64,000 nucleotides of DNA from Trichomonas vaginalis G3 (Eukaryota > Parabasalia > Trichomonadida > Trichomonadidae): assembly GCF_026262505.1 (NCBI RefSeq), contig NC_067207.1:28798082-28862081 (forward strand), read 5' to 3'. Below the pieces are notes generated by a model. It was not told the origin of the DNA, did no database searches, and worked only from the letters and a program-made list of their open reading frames with translations. Numbering within the stretch: position 1 is the stretch's first letter; each line of letters opens with the position of its first letter. Shown piece after piece: positions 1 through 9,640 of this stretch. Made by a program: the position numbers and the translations under genes.

Positions 1-1
1 C

Positions 2-3000
2 AGTGGAAAGAATTCCAATGAAAAATTCATGATTTTCCCAGCTGATTCCGTATCGTCAACTCAATTGGTCACTTCACTTGAAAAAAGTGACAAAAAGAAC
101 ATTGAACAAAAGAAGTTGATTAAATTCCCATTGAACCAGATTTTGTCGACTGAATTGTTGCATTTCACGACACCTCCAAACTCATATTATGTTTTGAAAA
201 ACAATTGTAATGATGATCCGATTTCGACTGTTTTCAATCCTTCTAAAACTTTTTCTGTTGATCAACACACAGGAAAACTCAGTATGAAGAACAGAATTAA
301 AGAGTTTGTGCCAAGAGATACATTGCCACACATACATCCTCATAACTTTGGTATCCTTCCAAGTGTTATTTTGAATCATTTCGCTACAGGATATTCCCAG
401 AAATTGCGAAAGACATTATTGTCAACAGTTTTGTTGCAGTGTTATTCGCCATCATCAATTGGTATCGACAGAGCATTGGTCAAATTCAATTTCACTGATC
501 AAAACGCTTTGTTGAAATCAATGTTAAGTTTGTTAACTGTCATTGAACCATACGATGCATTTTCATCGAGTCCAATCAATTTCCAATTGAATTTAATTGA
601 TCAAAACGTGATGACACCTAAATCTTCCCAGTTTTTGCAGAAGAGCGCCATCACAAATATCTTTAATTATATTGGAAAACACAACAAAGCTGTTGAATTC
701 ATTACAGCGTGGGCCAGTTTGTTGTTCAATGAAGGAAAAGATGTAACGAGCCATTCCGTGAAACAGAATCATCCTTACGCTATAATTGTTGATCCATCAT
801 CTTTACCTTCTCCGCAGACATTCACGAAACAAGGCTTCGACCTGTGGATAATCATGCAGACACAGTTGCAACCTGTTGTTCCTGACTGCATCTGCACAAT
901 TTCAACTAATACTTGTAAAGGTATTAAAATTTCAAATACAATAGAAGTTGCTGCAGGACACAGTTTCACATTGAGTCCACCAGAAAACAAAGATCCAGGT
1001 AATTTAATTGCAGCTATTCCGATGATGAAAGATGATACCGTAACATTGCTTGGAACTTTCTTTGATTTGGTTGTTTCTTTCAAATATTTCGTCATCGCTT
1101 TGGATTATTTCAAGAAGGAAATTCCTTTCTTGTTGATGCAGGATTTCAGAACAAAAGTTTACATCTTCTTTATCCAAGCTTTGTTGGGTAACTCCCCCTT
1201 CTTTATTACTTATAATTCTGACATTTTACGGTTTTTAATTAATCACTTCCCATTGATGGAATCCGACATCGAAGGCGATCTTTTGATACATCTAGGATTG
1301 ATAGGAAAATTCTTTGATGTTGCACAACATCCGCAAATCGCTATATGGCTTGAAGAAATACAAACTTTGTGGGATGAAAAGTTCTATTTGTCACTCAAAT
1401 ATTATTTCGATTACTTCGCAAGCGAAACCGATAAAATTTCCCTCAAAAATATTCAAATCAAACCGTTTGAAATTCCGAAGAACGTCAGTTTCGACAGTTT
1501 CGAAACGAACGAGAAGAAAGAGAAAGGACTTTTCATCACCCTCAAGAGACTTCTCATGCCAAGAGACAATCAATACGGATTCCCATTCTATCAGTTACTT
1601 GGCATCTGGGCCAAATATTCCCAAAAATGTCCTCCAACGGTTTCTAAGCGGTTATCGTCAAAAATTTTGAAAGTTGAGTTCATCAAAACTGTTCCACACT
1701 CAGCCAATTTCATGTTGACCACTGCTCCTTCATCAATTAAACTTCAGTATTCATTTGAAGAAGACATGTCTAATCCACAAGAACTAACACTTGCTCATGC
1801 TTTTGTTTTGAACAACCACACAACAATTTACATTGAAATTTGTGATGACACGAACATGTGGGAACTTTTGAGTCCGTATTTCATTTCCAACGACAGACCG
1901 AACAAAGACGAATTTGTTCTTCAAAACAAGGAATGGTTCATTGATGATATCAAACATCTTTTGTTTAATTGGGACAACAACACAGACAGATTGATTTTGG
2001 CGACATTCCCTTATAAACTGTTCTCTAACCATTCATTGCAAGTTGATATCAGTCCAGATTCAATTGCTTCAAGTACACAAACCAAACCGTTGAATCTGTT
2101 GTGTGTACGAGCACATTTCCTGTTAATTATGAACTGGTTCTTTGGAAATACGAAGAACGATTTCATGACGAACCCATCAATGAAACTTTTGTTGCCATTA
2201 GTTTCTCCTAAATTGAAATTGGATAACTTGAGGAATATCATCAAGAAGAACTCCAAATCAAGGCGTCCAGACATAAACATCGACAGAATCTCTGCAGTAG
2301 AAGTCCGTGAAGGTGTTTCTACAAACTACAATGCGACATTGATTGCTCAAATGGTCAATATCTACAAGAACATCAATGATTTCAAAGATTCAACTGATCG
2401 TCCTTGGGAAGTCCATTTCACCAATGAAGTTGGCATCGACGCAGGTGGTCCAGCACGAGAACTTGTTACAGAACTCGCTCTCGACATCTGTTCTCCAAAT
2501 TGCGGATTAGTCATTCCAACACCGAATTCAAGGAATGAAATTGGCCAATACAGAGATACAGTGATTCCTTTGCCTCATCCAATGATAAAGAACAGTCCAG
2601 AGAGATACAGAGTTTTCGGTGCAGTCATAGCTATCTGTATCAGAACTGGTTTAGTCCAGTTCTTCAATTTCCCACCTTTAGTCTGGGAATTCCTCATTAC
2701 AGGCGAAATTGCATTGGAAAGAATCATGGAAATTGATGATCATTACAAGACAACAATTGACTCGTTTAAAGAGGCAATGAAAGAAGGAATGACTGATGAA
2801 GAGTTCAAGGCAAGACTCAACCACAAGTTCGTCATTCAGGACGCAAGAGGAAATGAAATGCCATTGATACAAAGAGGAAGAACTGAATTCATAACTGCTT
2901 CAAATTGCGCACAATTCATCAGTTTGGCAAATGAATTCAGAATCAATGAATTGAAGGCTTCCCTCAACGCTATAAGAGATGGATTGTGGGAGAACATCGG

Positions 3001-3391
3001 CATCGATCCTCTCCTTAATTTGGACTGGAGCACATTGGAATACGCTGCGTGCGGAGAAAGAGAAATTACTTATGAAGCATTGAGAAAAGTGACAAAATTT
3101 GAGAATTTAGACAACACTCAACAAGACATTTTCCTAAAAGTTTGCGAGATGATGACATCAGAACAGAGATCTCTTCTTCTCAAGTTTTCAACTGGAAGAA
3201 TAAGATTGCCTCCAAATTGTGGCGATGATGAAAAATTCCTCAAAGTAGATCGTGCAGAAGGAATTGATAGAATGCCTACTTCTTCAACTTGCTTCCACCA
3301 GTTCCACATGCCAAGATATTCAAGTTATCAGAAGGCATTCAAACTTATAACTTTAGCTATAGAATACACAGGATCATTCGAACTTAGATAA
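2..3391 (+). CDS. HECT-type E3 ubiquitin ligase, 5' partial
   Basis: The C-terminal part is a HECT catalytic domain, which accepts ubiquitin from an E2 onto a cysteine and passes it to substrates. The conserved stretch IDAGGPARELVTE lies near residue 803 counted from the ATG at 29, and the catalytic cysteine lies in TSSTCFHQFHMPRYSS near residue 1088, just before the C-terminus as is usual for the family. The N-terminal ~750 residues are helical and not recognised. The frame is open upstream of the ATG at 29 to the window edge, so the true start is probably outside. The stop is followed by a TAAATG run that could serve as the trichomonad UAAA polyadenylation signal. The HECT call is firm; the substrate is unknown. 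Confidence 0.9.
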   Translation, partial: SGKNSNEKFMIFPADSVSSTQLVTSLEKSDKKNIEQKKLIKFPLNQILSTELLHFTTPPNSYYVLKNNCNDDPISTVFNPSKTFSVDQHTGKLSMKNRIKEFVPRDTLPHIHPHNFGILPSVILNHFATGYSQKLRKTLLSTVLLQCYSPSSIGIDRALVKFNFTDQNALLKSMLSLLTVIEPYDAFSSSPINFQLNLIDQNVMTPKSSQFLQKSAITNIFNYIGKHNKAVEFITAWASLLFNEGKDVTSHSVKQNHPYAIIVDPSSLPSPQTFTKQGFDLWIIMQTQLQPVVPDCICTISTNTCKGIKISNTIEVAAGHSFTLSPPENKDPGNLIAAIPMMKDDTVTLLGTFFDLVVSFKYFVIALDYFKKEIPFLLMQDFRTKVYIFFIQALLGNSPFFITYNSDILRFLINHFPLMESDIEGDLLIHLGLIGKFFDVAQHPQIAIWLEEIQTLWDEKFYLSLKYYFDYFASETDKISLKNIQIKPFEIPKNVSFDSFETNEKKEKGLFITLKRLLMPRDNQYGFPFYQLLGIWAKYSQKCPPTVSKRLSSKILKVEFIKTVPHSANFMLTTAPSSIKLQYSFEEDMSNPQELTLAHAFVLNNHTTIYIEICDDTNMWELLSPYFISNDRPNKDEFVLQNKEWFIDDIKHLLFNWDNNTDRLILATFPYKLFSNHSLQVDISPDSIASSTQTKPLNLLCVRAHFLLIMNWFFGNTKNDFMTNPSMKLLLPLVSPKLKLDNLRNIIKKNSKSRRPDINIDRISAVEVREGVSTNYNATLIAQMVNIYKNINDFKDSTDRPWEVHFTNEVGIDAGGPARELVTELALDICSPNCGLVIPTPNSRNEIGQYRDTVIPLPHPMIKNSPERYRVFGAVIAICIRTGLVQFFNFPPLVWEFLITGEIALERIMEIDDHYKTTIDSFKEAMKEGMTDEEFKARLNHKFVIQDARGNEMPLIQRGRTEFITASNCAQFISLANEFRINELKASLNAIRDGLWENIGIDPLLNLDWSTLEYAACGEREITYEALRKVTKFENLDNTQQDIFLKVCEMMTSEQRSLLLKFSTGRIRLPPNCGDDEKFLKVDRAEGIDRMPTSSTCFHQFHMPRYSSYQKAFKLITLAIEYTGSFELR

Positions 3392-3989
3392 ATGTATATA
3401 TATATATTTTTATATAAATAAAAAATTTATTTGTTTTACCTTTTAAAATATTTAGATGTGTTTTCCATACATTAAATATGAAAGGTTTATGTATTTAAAA
3501 TCATCACATTATCTGAGAAACATTGACATCTTTACAATTTTCTGACATTCTCTCAATTTTTTTGACACATTATATTTTGTGAAGATTTTTCCCCTTTTTT
3601 CGATTTAATGTTTTATATGGTAATGCTATGAGAAATCGTAGAGATTAGCTAAGTTTTGCATCTCTTTTATCAAAAATTTGTGGGTGTCAGGAAAAAATTA
3701 TTATTGACAAAAAACAGAGTTTTTATTACTTTATCGTATATTTCCAGGCACTTTAACACGAGAATTGGCCATATCATATCTACAATAACTACAAATAAAT
3801 GTGAGAACTGATATAGAAAATTCTCTATTAAGGCTCGGAGCTTTTGTTACTTTTTCATTGGTAAATTATATCGTGATAATATATAATACAATATTATACA
3901 TGAAAATTCAGTACTGCCCTCCTTATTCAACTAATCTATATTATATAATACTATGCACATAAATTCAGAGGGTGAGACTGGAACTTTAA
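3392..3989. other. Intergenic, AT-rich
   Basis: About 600 bases between the HECT gene and the 3' end of the Stealth pseudogene. It is AT-rich with homopolymer runs and short poly-TA near 3395. I see no open frame of note, no tRNA and no convincing repeat. Confidence 0.6.
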
Positions 3990-4702
3990 TCAATCTAATT
4001 CAAATTCTGATTTTGGATAAATTTCGATTATTTTCGAAAATCCTTCTGCATTACATTTATTGAGGCAGATTGATGTTGTGTCTAATGTTTGGCTAATTAT
4101 CTTTTTAGCAACATCATCGCATACAGGATCTCCAACGTATAAAGAACCATTTGATCTTGTTTCGGCTAAATTTTTAGCAAGGGCATAAAAAGTTAAGAAA
4201 CTTTGGAATTGAATCATTGTACAATCCCTGAATTTCAAAAAAGTTTGATTTTTGACAATTGGAAATTCTTCAATAGCCTTATTTAATAAATAAACTCTAT
4301 ACGGAAAAGGAACATGCGCATAAGTGAATGTTGGAACTGAAAATTTGGGATATTTGTCTCGAATTATATTTAAAGCTTTGAACATTGCATGAAAATAAGT
4401 TGCTTCGTTATTATCATTCTTACACCAATCAGTGTAGCGAAACTTTTTGGTTATTTCCATTCCTTGCCAATTAATTTGAATGATTGGTCCCCTTTGTTAA
4501 AATAGAAAGAATTTGGAATTTTTTTTATCCAGAACATATCATCATCAGAAAGAATGAATTTATTTGCTAATCCAGGGATCTTTGTGATTGCATATTGTAT
4601 AGAATTGCTATTAAATATATTACTACCATTTCCAAGTAGTGTTTCATGAGAAACAAAATTTATTCTTGAGTTATTTACATTTGTCCAGCTCGGATATTGA
4701 TT
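3990..4702 (-). pseudogene. Stealth-family protein, 3' half, cut off by the Maverick insertion
   Basis: Stealth proteins are sugar-phosphate transferases (GlcNAc-1-phosphotransferase and bacterial capsule enzymes) with conserved regions CR1-CR4. This piece carries CR2-type sequence: YPSWTNVNN, then INFVSHETLLG, then NKFILSDDDMFW with its acidic triad. A CR3/CR4-like part follows (RYTDWCKNDN, CDDVAKKI). The reading frame shifts near 4455, where the CR2 part ends GKEWK-stop and the rest continues in another frame to the stop at 3990. The frame runs without interruption into the target duplication at 4697-4702, where the 5' half (24562-24855) continues it. The frameshift may be decay after insertion or a sequence error. 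Confidence 0.82.
4697..4702. repeat. Target site duplication, left copy (TTGATT)
   Basis: TTGATT directly abuts the AGTAGTATATG start of the element and is repeated exactly at 24556-24561. Six-base duplications are the known signature of Maverick/Polinton integration. Confidence 0.95.
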
Positions 4703-4876
4703 AGTAGTATATGATGCGGGTTGTGTGACTTTTTTTGTAATCGTAAGAATTCTCACATAATTGAATGATTTTTGAACATACTTCCGAATAGCAGATTTTA
4801 AAAATTTATGAATAATTTATAAAAAGTTTTTATTCCTACAATTCCTATATTACCATTAATAAAAAGAATATATTTT
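4703..4876 (+). repeat. Left terminal inverted repeat of the Maverick (174 bp)
   Basis: Read base by base, it is identical to the reverse complement of 24382-24555. It starts AGTAGTATATGATGCGGG and ends in AT-rich sequence. In Polintons these ends carry the protein-primed replication origins and the integrase recognition sequence. Confidence 0.96.
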
Positions 4877-5073
4877 ATAATAGTTTCATTTCGAACATGT
4901 TAAAATTTATCTGCATTTCGAAAAATTTTATTATAAATGATAATATAATTTATTAAATTAATATATAACTTATGAATTTTTACTTTTTGTATGAAATAAA
5001 ATTTAGTATTAATAAAGTTATAAAATAAATTGGTGCATGTTAGATGTAAATAAGATATAAAAAGGTGTTTATG

Positions 5074-5490
5074 AATACTTTAGCAGAACTTCTACTGGTA
5101 GAGTTTATACTGGCAGAACTTCTACTGGTAGAGTTTATACTGGCAGAACTTCTACTGGTAGAGTTTATACTGGCAGAACTTCTACTGTTTCCCTCAAAAT
5201 TGAATACTTTAGCAGAACTTCTACTGGTAGAGTTTATACTGGCAGAACTTCTACTGGTAGAGTTTATACTGGCAGAACTTCTACTGGTAGAGTTTATACT
5301 GGCAGAACTTCTACTGTTTCCCTCAAAATTGAATACTTTAGCAGAACTTCTACTGGTAGAGTTTATACTGGTAGAACTTCTACTGGCAGAACTTCTACTG
5401 GTAGAACTTCTACTGGTAGAGTTTATACTGGCAGAACTTCTACTAGTAAAGTTTCTACTGGTAGAACTTCTACTGGCAGAATTTCTACTG
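5074..5490. repeat. Minisatellite of 15/30-bp units with a 129-bp higher-order period
   Basis: The array is built from TTCTACTGGTAGAGT and TATACTGGCAGAAC type 15-mers that alternate as 30-mers. A 129-bp super-unit beginning AATACTTTAGCAGAAC starts at 5074, 5203 and 5332, each of the first two ending with a TTTCCCTCAAAATTG spacer; the last block is more degenerate. Because the unit is a multiple of three without stops, long frames exist on both strands: plus 5065-5550 (LAELLLVEFI repeats) and minus 5040-5531 (SRSSASINST repeats). Either could be a low-complexity protein, but the openness follows from the repeat, so I do not call a gene. Confidence 0.85.
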
Positions 5491-5642
5491 GTTATATATG
5501 GTGTCAATTTTTTAAAAAATTTTGAATTCAATGAGTTATATCAAAAATAAAATTCTTGAATAGAGTAAAAAAATTTAAATAATTTATTTAAATATTTTCT
5601 TCTGACATTTTTGAATAATTTATTTTTTTAATTCGTAAGAAA

Positions 5643-6122
5643 ATGAGTGGATCAAGATTCGTAACCGTCAATCAATTAATGGATGCTCTTTCACCAATTC
5701 TTGAAAATGTTAAACAAGTAGATGTTTATTTCGATGATTATGTAGAAAGTTTATATTATAAAGGTAAACATAATATTAAACCCATTGCTTTTGCATTTGA
5801 TAATAAATTAATTGAAAATGCAAAAATTTGGGAATTAATTCCAGATATTGAATATATAACGAATATAACTAATAAATGGTTCAAACGAATTCCAACCACA
5901 AAAGTTCTTTGTAAATTAATGATCAAAACCGAGGCCAAAGAATTTCATGAATTTACATATCATCCAAATAAAGTTTCAGAACTAGAAAATGAAAAACTTC
6001 AGAAAAAATTAAACGATAGACTTTCAAATGATCGTATTGAAAAAATAAATAAACTAGCAGAAGTTGCATTTAATAATGAAATATTTGATGAATATAACCT
6101 TGAACTCAGTGATGGGCTTTAA
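5643..6122 (+). CDS. Maverick protein of unknown function, 159 aa
   Basis: Not recognised. It is a mixed, mostly charged, soluble protein starting MSGSRFVTVNQLMDAL, with a lysine/glutamate-rich helical stretch near residues 115-145. No signal peptide or membrane segment is seen. The ATG follows a T-rich run and TTCGTAAGAAA, which is nearly the same as the leader of the 68-residue gene at 17789-17995, so the start is well supported. It is the first gene inside the left end and its stop overlaps the stop of the convergent gene at 6119 by four bases. An accessory or virion role is possible from position only. Confidence 0.7.
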   Translation: MSGSRFVTVNQLMDALSPILENVKQVDVYFDDYVESLYYKGKHNIKPIAFAFDNKLIENAKIWELIPDIEYITNITNKWFKRIPTTKVLCKLMIKTEAKEFHEFTYHPNKVSELENEKLQKKLNDRLSNDRIEKINKLAEVAFNNEIFDEYNLELSDGL

Positions 6123-6499
6123 GGACCCGGGCTCAACGAGTCATGATTTATGAAATCAATAATTTGATTTATTCGCTCTTCAATAATTTCTATTCTTTTT
6201 GTTAAATCATCTATTTTCATTAATGAGGTGATTCTTGATTGAGGAATAGATTTCAAACTAACCACTCCTTTTATTTTTGAAATTTTGAATCCATCAACTT
6301 TAAACATTTTATTCAATTTACACGTTGTCAATTCTTCAAATAATTTTTTATTATTAGCATAATAGTCATTAAATTCTTCAACAGATGAAAAAATTTTTAT
6401 TTCAGTAATTGGTTTAACAACGTTTATTTTTTGTTGAACATTTTCACTTTCATTTATTTCTTCCTCCTCTGTTTCATTTATTTTTAAAATTGGTTTCAT
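6119..6499 (-). CDS. Maverick protein of unknown function, 126 aa
   Basis: Not recognised. The N-terminus is acidic (a run of glutamates near residues 10-18) and the C-terminal third, ending KRIEIIEERINQIIDF, should form a short coiled coil, so it may oligomerise. The last residues, DSLSPGP, come from a GC-rich patch at 6123-6142 that stands out in this AT-rich element. The leader TTTTTATTTAATGATAAATG matches the start-proximal motif shared by other genes of the element. It is divergent from the gene at 6566 with 66 bases between ATGs and converges on the 159-residue gene. Confidence 0.65.
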   Translation of the reverse strand: MKPILKINETEEEEINESENVQQKINVVKPITEIKIFSSVEEFNDYYANNKKLFEELTTCKLNKMFKVDGFKISKIKGVVSLKSIPQSRITSLMKIDDLTKRIEIIEERINQIIDFINHDSLSPGP

Positions 6500-6565
6500 T
6501 TATCATTAAATAAAAATTAGAATATAAGTGATGAAATATATTTTTTAATTAATATTAAATCAGAA

Positions 6566-6790
6566 ATGGCGGCAGGATTCTTTAAAAAATTATGGGATGG
6601 AATTAAGAAAGCTGCGGGTTGGGTTCATCAAAAGATTATTAAACCCATTGCAAACTTTTTGGCACCAGTAGCGAAAACGGCAGGAACTATCATAGGTGGA
6701 GTATTAGGTACTAAAGCAGGTAATCCGGCGATGGGAGCACAAGCAGGTAACGCAATTGGTGGAATGCTGAAGGAATACTTAATAAAATAG
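6566..6790 (+). CDS. Small amphipathic, glycine-zipper virion-type protein, 74 aa
   Basis: It starts MAAGFFKKLWDGIKKAAGWV, a basic amphipathic helix with tryptophans, then has a hydrophobic glycine-rich segment (TIIGGVLGTKAG, AGNAIGGML) that could form a transmembrane glycine zipper. This composition resembles membrane-active minor capsid peptides such as those of adenoviruses and virophages, but I see no specific homology. It shares the MAAGxFKKLWD start with the 70-residue protein encoded on the other strand at 6826-7038, so the two are probably related. It lies directly before the capsid candidate. An entry or membrane-lysis role is inference. Confidence 0.7.
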   Translation: MAAGFFKKLWDGIKKAAGWVHQKIIKPIANFLAPVAKTAGTIIGGVLGTKAGNPAMGAQAGNAIGGMLKEYLIK

Positions 6791-6825
6791 GAGGTAGATA
6801 GTGGAAAAATAAATAAATATTATTT

Positions 6826-7038
6826 TTATCTTAGTATCGGTTGAAGTCTTTGATAAACTTTTTCTCCTTTATTTAATATTTCTCTTATTGGGGCAGCTTT
6901 TGGCGTTATTGATTCAGCAACGTCACTAATTGCTTCTTTATTCTTAAATATCCAATTTCCCTTCTTCAATGTTTCCCAAACTTTATGCGCTCCTCTTTTT
7001 ACTTTATCCCACAGTTTCTTAAATATACCTGCAGCCAT
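6826..7038 (-). CDS. Small basic amphipathic protein, 70 aa, paralogue of the 6566 product
   Basis: It starts MAAGIFKKLWDKVKRGAHKV, matching the neighbour at 6566 over its first eleven residues, then diverges to a basic helical tail ending YQRLQPILR. It lacks the glycine zipper. It is convergent with 6566 (35 bases between the ORF ends) and divergent from the capsid candidate (68 bases between ATGs). The shared head with different tails suggests duplication followed by change of the C-terminal half. It could be a core or minor capsid protein that binds DNA or membrane. Confidence 0.65.
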   Translation of the reverse strand: MAAGIFKKLWDKVKRGAHKVWETLKKGNWIFKNKEAISDVAESITPKAAPIREILNKGEKVYQRLQPILR

Positions 7039-7089
7039 AGTTGATTATTTCATTAAAATTAAAAATTCATTTTCATCTTTTAATTTTGA

Positions 7090-7106
7090 TTTTTTATTTA
7101 TAATAA
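7090..7106 (+). promoter_or_regulatory. Start-proximal Maverick promoter-like motif of the capsid gene
   Basis: TTTTTTATTTATAATAA directly before the ATG. The same T-run, ATT, TATAA-like block immediately before ATG occurs in front of most genes of this element, and differs from the TCA-type initiator of the host genes. Confidence 0.5.
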
Positions 7107-8745
7107 ATGACGACTAACTATTTGGTGCCAAACACTAAACCGATTAATGGAAATGTGTTTCATTCATTCGAAAAGATAAATGAAATATTCGCAAAGAATG
7201 ACGGTAGAAGATATTATAGAGAACTTGAAAGTTCATGCTATGACTCTGATGCTCCATATTTTGATGATAAACAAACTCATTTAAGAATTACAAATCCGGC
7301 TCATGATGTGAACCAATTAGGTGACACATATATTAAACGCAAAGTTAAAGCAACTCTAGTTTCAAATAAAGCTTTCACATGTGATGCCGCTTTTAAATGC
7401 ATGCGTTTATTCGTTGGTTACAAATCATCAAATCAAAGCTTTAAACAATTAGAAGTAGAAACCGAAAGAGGTGATGCCGGTTATCTTCAGATGGATTGCG
7501 CCCGTGAATCTTTCGCATTTGCAACATATAAACCAAAATCAGAAAGGAAAGTTAAAAAGTTTGTTCATTCGTTATATAATAATGTTCAAAAATATGATAA
7601 CTCAGTATGTGGTAAATATATTGACCCTTCAGAAGTTTTCAAGAAAGCAAATGAAGAAGTTGATGTCACTTTTGATATGATTATTCCGGTAAATGATTTG
7701 TTAGCATTTCAGGCGTTCGATGATTATCCTAAATCATTTGGTGATATCATTCTTAAATATTATGTTTTCAGGGATACTTTAGTATTTTGTCAGGTTGACC
7801 CGTTAAGAGTTGCTGATTTACAAAATTACGTTTATGAAAAGATAACTGATGAAAATTATGAAAAGATTATGAATCATGTTTATAAATATGATCGCAAATT
7901 CCAACAAATCGGACTTCCTACCAAATTAATTACAAGCTTAGCCGCTACATCTGCTGACGCAACAGTTGATGACGTTATTATTTCATGCACAAAGATGGAA
8001 GTTTTAGAGGATAAATGCATTACACCAGGATACGGTTTAATTGAAGAATCAGTTAAAGCAATACCACGTTTATTCAGTAAGGAAGATCCATTCATGATTC
8101 CAGCTCAACATATTGACGTTCGTTCACTAAATGGAGGTTGCATCACTCCTGAAGGTATTAGCTCAGATTTCTCATACGCTCTTCATAATGTTACAGATGT
8201 TGTGTTAACATTTCCGAAGAATGCAATGCAAAGAACAGTTTTAGAAAATCCAATGCTTCGAGGTCTTCAGGTCACTATAGATTCCAGAAACTTCCCCGAT
8301 CAAGCGATGACCACAGTGGGTGACATATTCTTTACACGTATGCTTCAAGCTTCTGATTTAGATGGAGTGAATGAATCACGGAAGAATACGAGGACTCATT
8401 AACTAGACCACTGAATGATGATAATGGCAGCCATTAGCTAGAACATGGAAAGACCAAACTTCATTCTTATGCACTATTCCAGTTCAACGTGATGGAGCGG
8501 GTATATTCTTTGATGGATTAGAAACTTTCAATTCACAAGTTACAGTACAAGTGAAAGCTTATCCAATCATTCAGGGTGAAAATGACACTTACTGTTCAAA
8601 GGTGACAAATCCTCCTCAGGTTTGGTTTACTAGGACTACATATTGGACATGGACACCGGATGAAGGTTTGAAATATCATCCAACAGGTACACCACCACAG
8701 TATAGAAGTTCATATGATGAAATATTGATGAATAGAAATGTTTAA
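7107..8745 (+). pseudogene. Candidate major capsid protein, frameshifted
   Basis: A 431-residue frame (7107-8402) ends in NESRKNTRTH-stop. Coding sequence resumes in other frames: one with EEYEDSLTRPLN over about 8385-8437, then one from about 8443 with RTWKDQTSFLCTIPVQ leading to the stop at 8745. At least two indels are therefore needed to join them, giving a protein of about 545 residues. The size, the beta-rich composition (many short polar strands with D/N turns) and the position between amphipathic peptides and the packaging-ATPase relic fit a double jelly-roll capsid protein. I have no residue-level proof. As written it would be truncated. Either this copy is dead for capsid formation or the sequence has indel errors here. 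Confidence 0.55.
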
Positions 8746-8769
8746 AATTATAAATTTATTTTTGATTAA

Positions 8770-9590
8770 ATGGATTTAAATTCATCCACCCCTTATGAAG
8801 AATTAGCGGAGTATATAATACATACGTAGATGATATGATTAATGAAGCATTGAGTGATAATAGAAATGCTCTATCTAAGGAAAAATTAATGAAAATTCCA
8901 TATTCTGAATGTTACTTAAATTCAATCACTGCAGCAATTGGTTAAACAAAATAAAGGTAAAACATTAACGATATTAAAACAAATTATCATTATTGCTAAC
9001 ACTTCCCCCCATTCACATGTGTTAATTTATATCAACCGTTCAGGTTCACCTTCAGATGATACATTTGAATCTTTAAAGCATTTAATCAAAATTCCAATTA
9101 TTTATTTATCACAAGAAGAAGCAGAAGATTATTTAAAAAACTTTTTAATGTATAAAGAATTATTTATAATACAATCAAGAAGCAAGGATTAGAGGATAAA
9201 ATTATTGATAAACAACGGGATGAATTATTTGAAACACTTTCTATTTCAAATTTTGATAAAGAATTTTTGCATTCACTAATTTTTCTAGATGATGCCGTGA
9301 AATCAAAACTAATAACTAATGAGAAATCATATATTTTAATCAATTATTAACTCAATGTCGACATATTCAATGTTCATTCTTTATGGCTGTTCAATACTTT
9401 AAAGCATTAAGCACAAACATTAAATCAAACCTGTCCACCCTTTTCATTTTCAGTGGTTTTAGTCGTCAACAGGTTGAACGTTATGCTTTATCAAGTGAAT
9501 TTACCAATGAGCATTAATGAACTTTACACACAATATCAACAATTAGGAGAACATGGAAAAATAATAGTTGATTTAAATAAAGAGTGTTAA
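8770..9590 (+). pseudogene. A32-like genome-packaging ATPase, heavily frameshifted
   Basis: Fragments in several frames line up as one FtsK/HerA-type packaging ATPase. The start is MDLNSSTPYEELAEY at 8770 after the usual T-rich leader. A degraded Walker A is split over frames near 8935-8970 (GKT-type residues, then LTILKQIIIIAN). A Walker B-like LIFLDDAV lies near 9280. A C-terminal block beginning QCRHIQCSFFMAVQYFKAL with a sensor-like asparagine (IKSN) runs to about 9517, and a last frame ends at 9590. At least four frame changes and internal stops are present. In Polintons and virophages this enzyme pumps DNA into the capsid. The family call rests on motif order. Confidence 0.65.
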
Positions 9591-9640
9591 ATTTGATTAA
9601 CTTTTTATAATTAATTTTTATTTTTTATTTATAATTAAAC

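Noticed and set aside
5040..5550. Repeat array as CRISPR
   Set aside because: There are no unique spacers of constant length; the array is a nested minisatellite in eukaryotic DNA.
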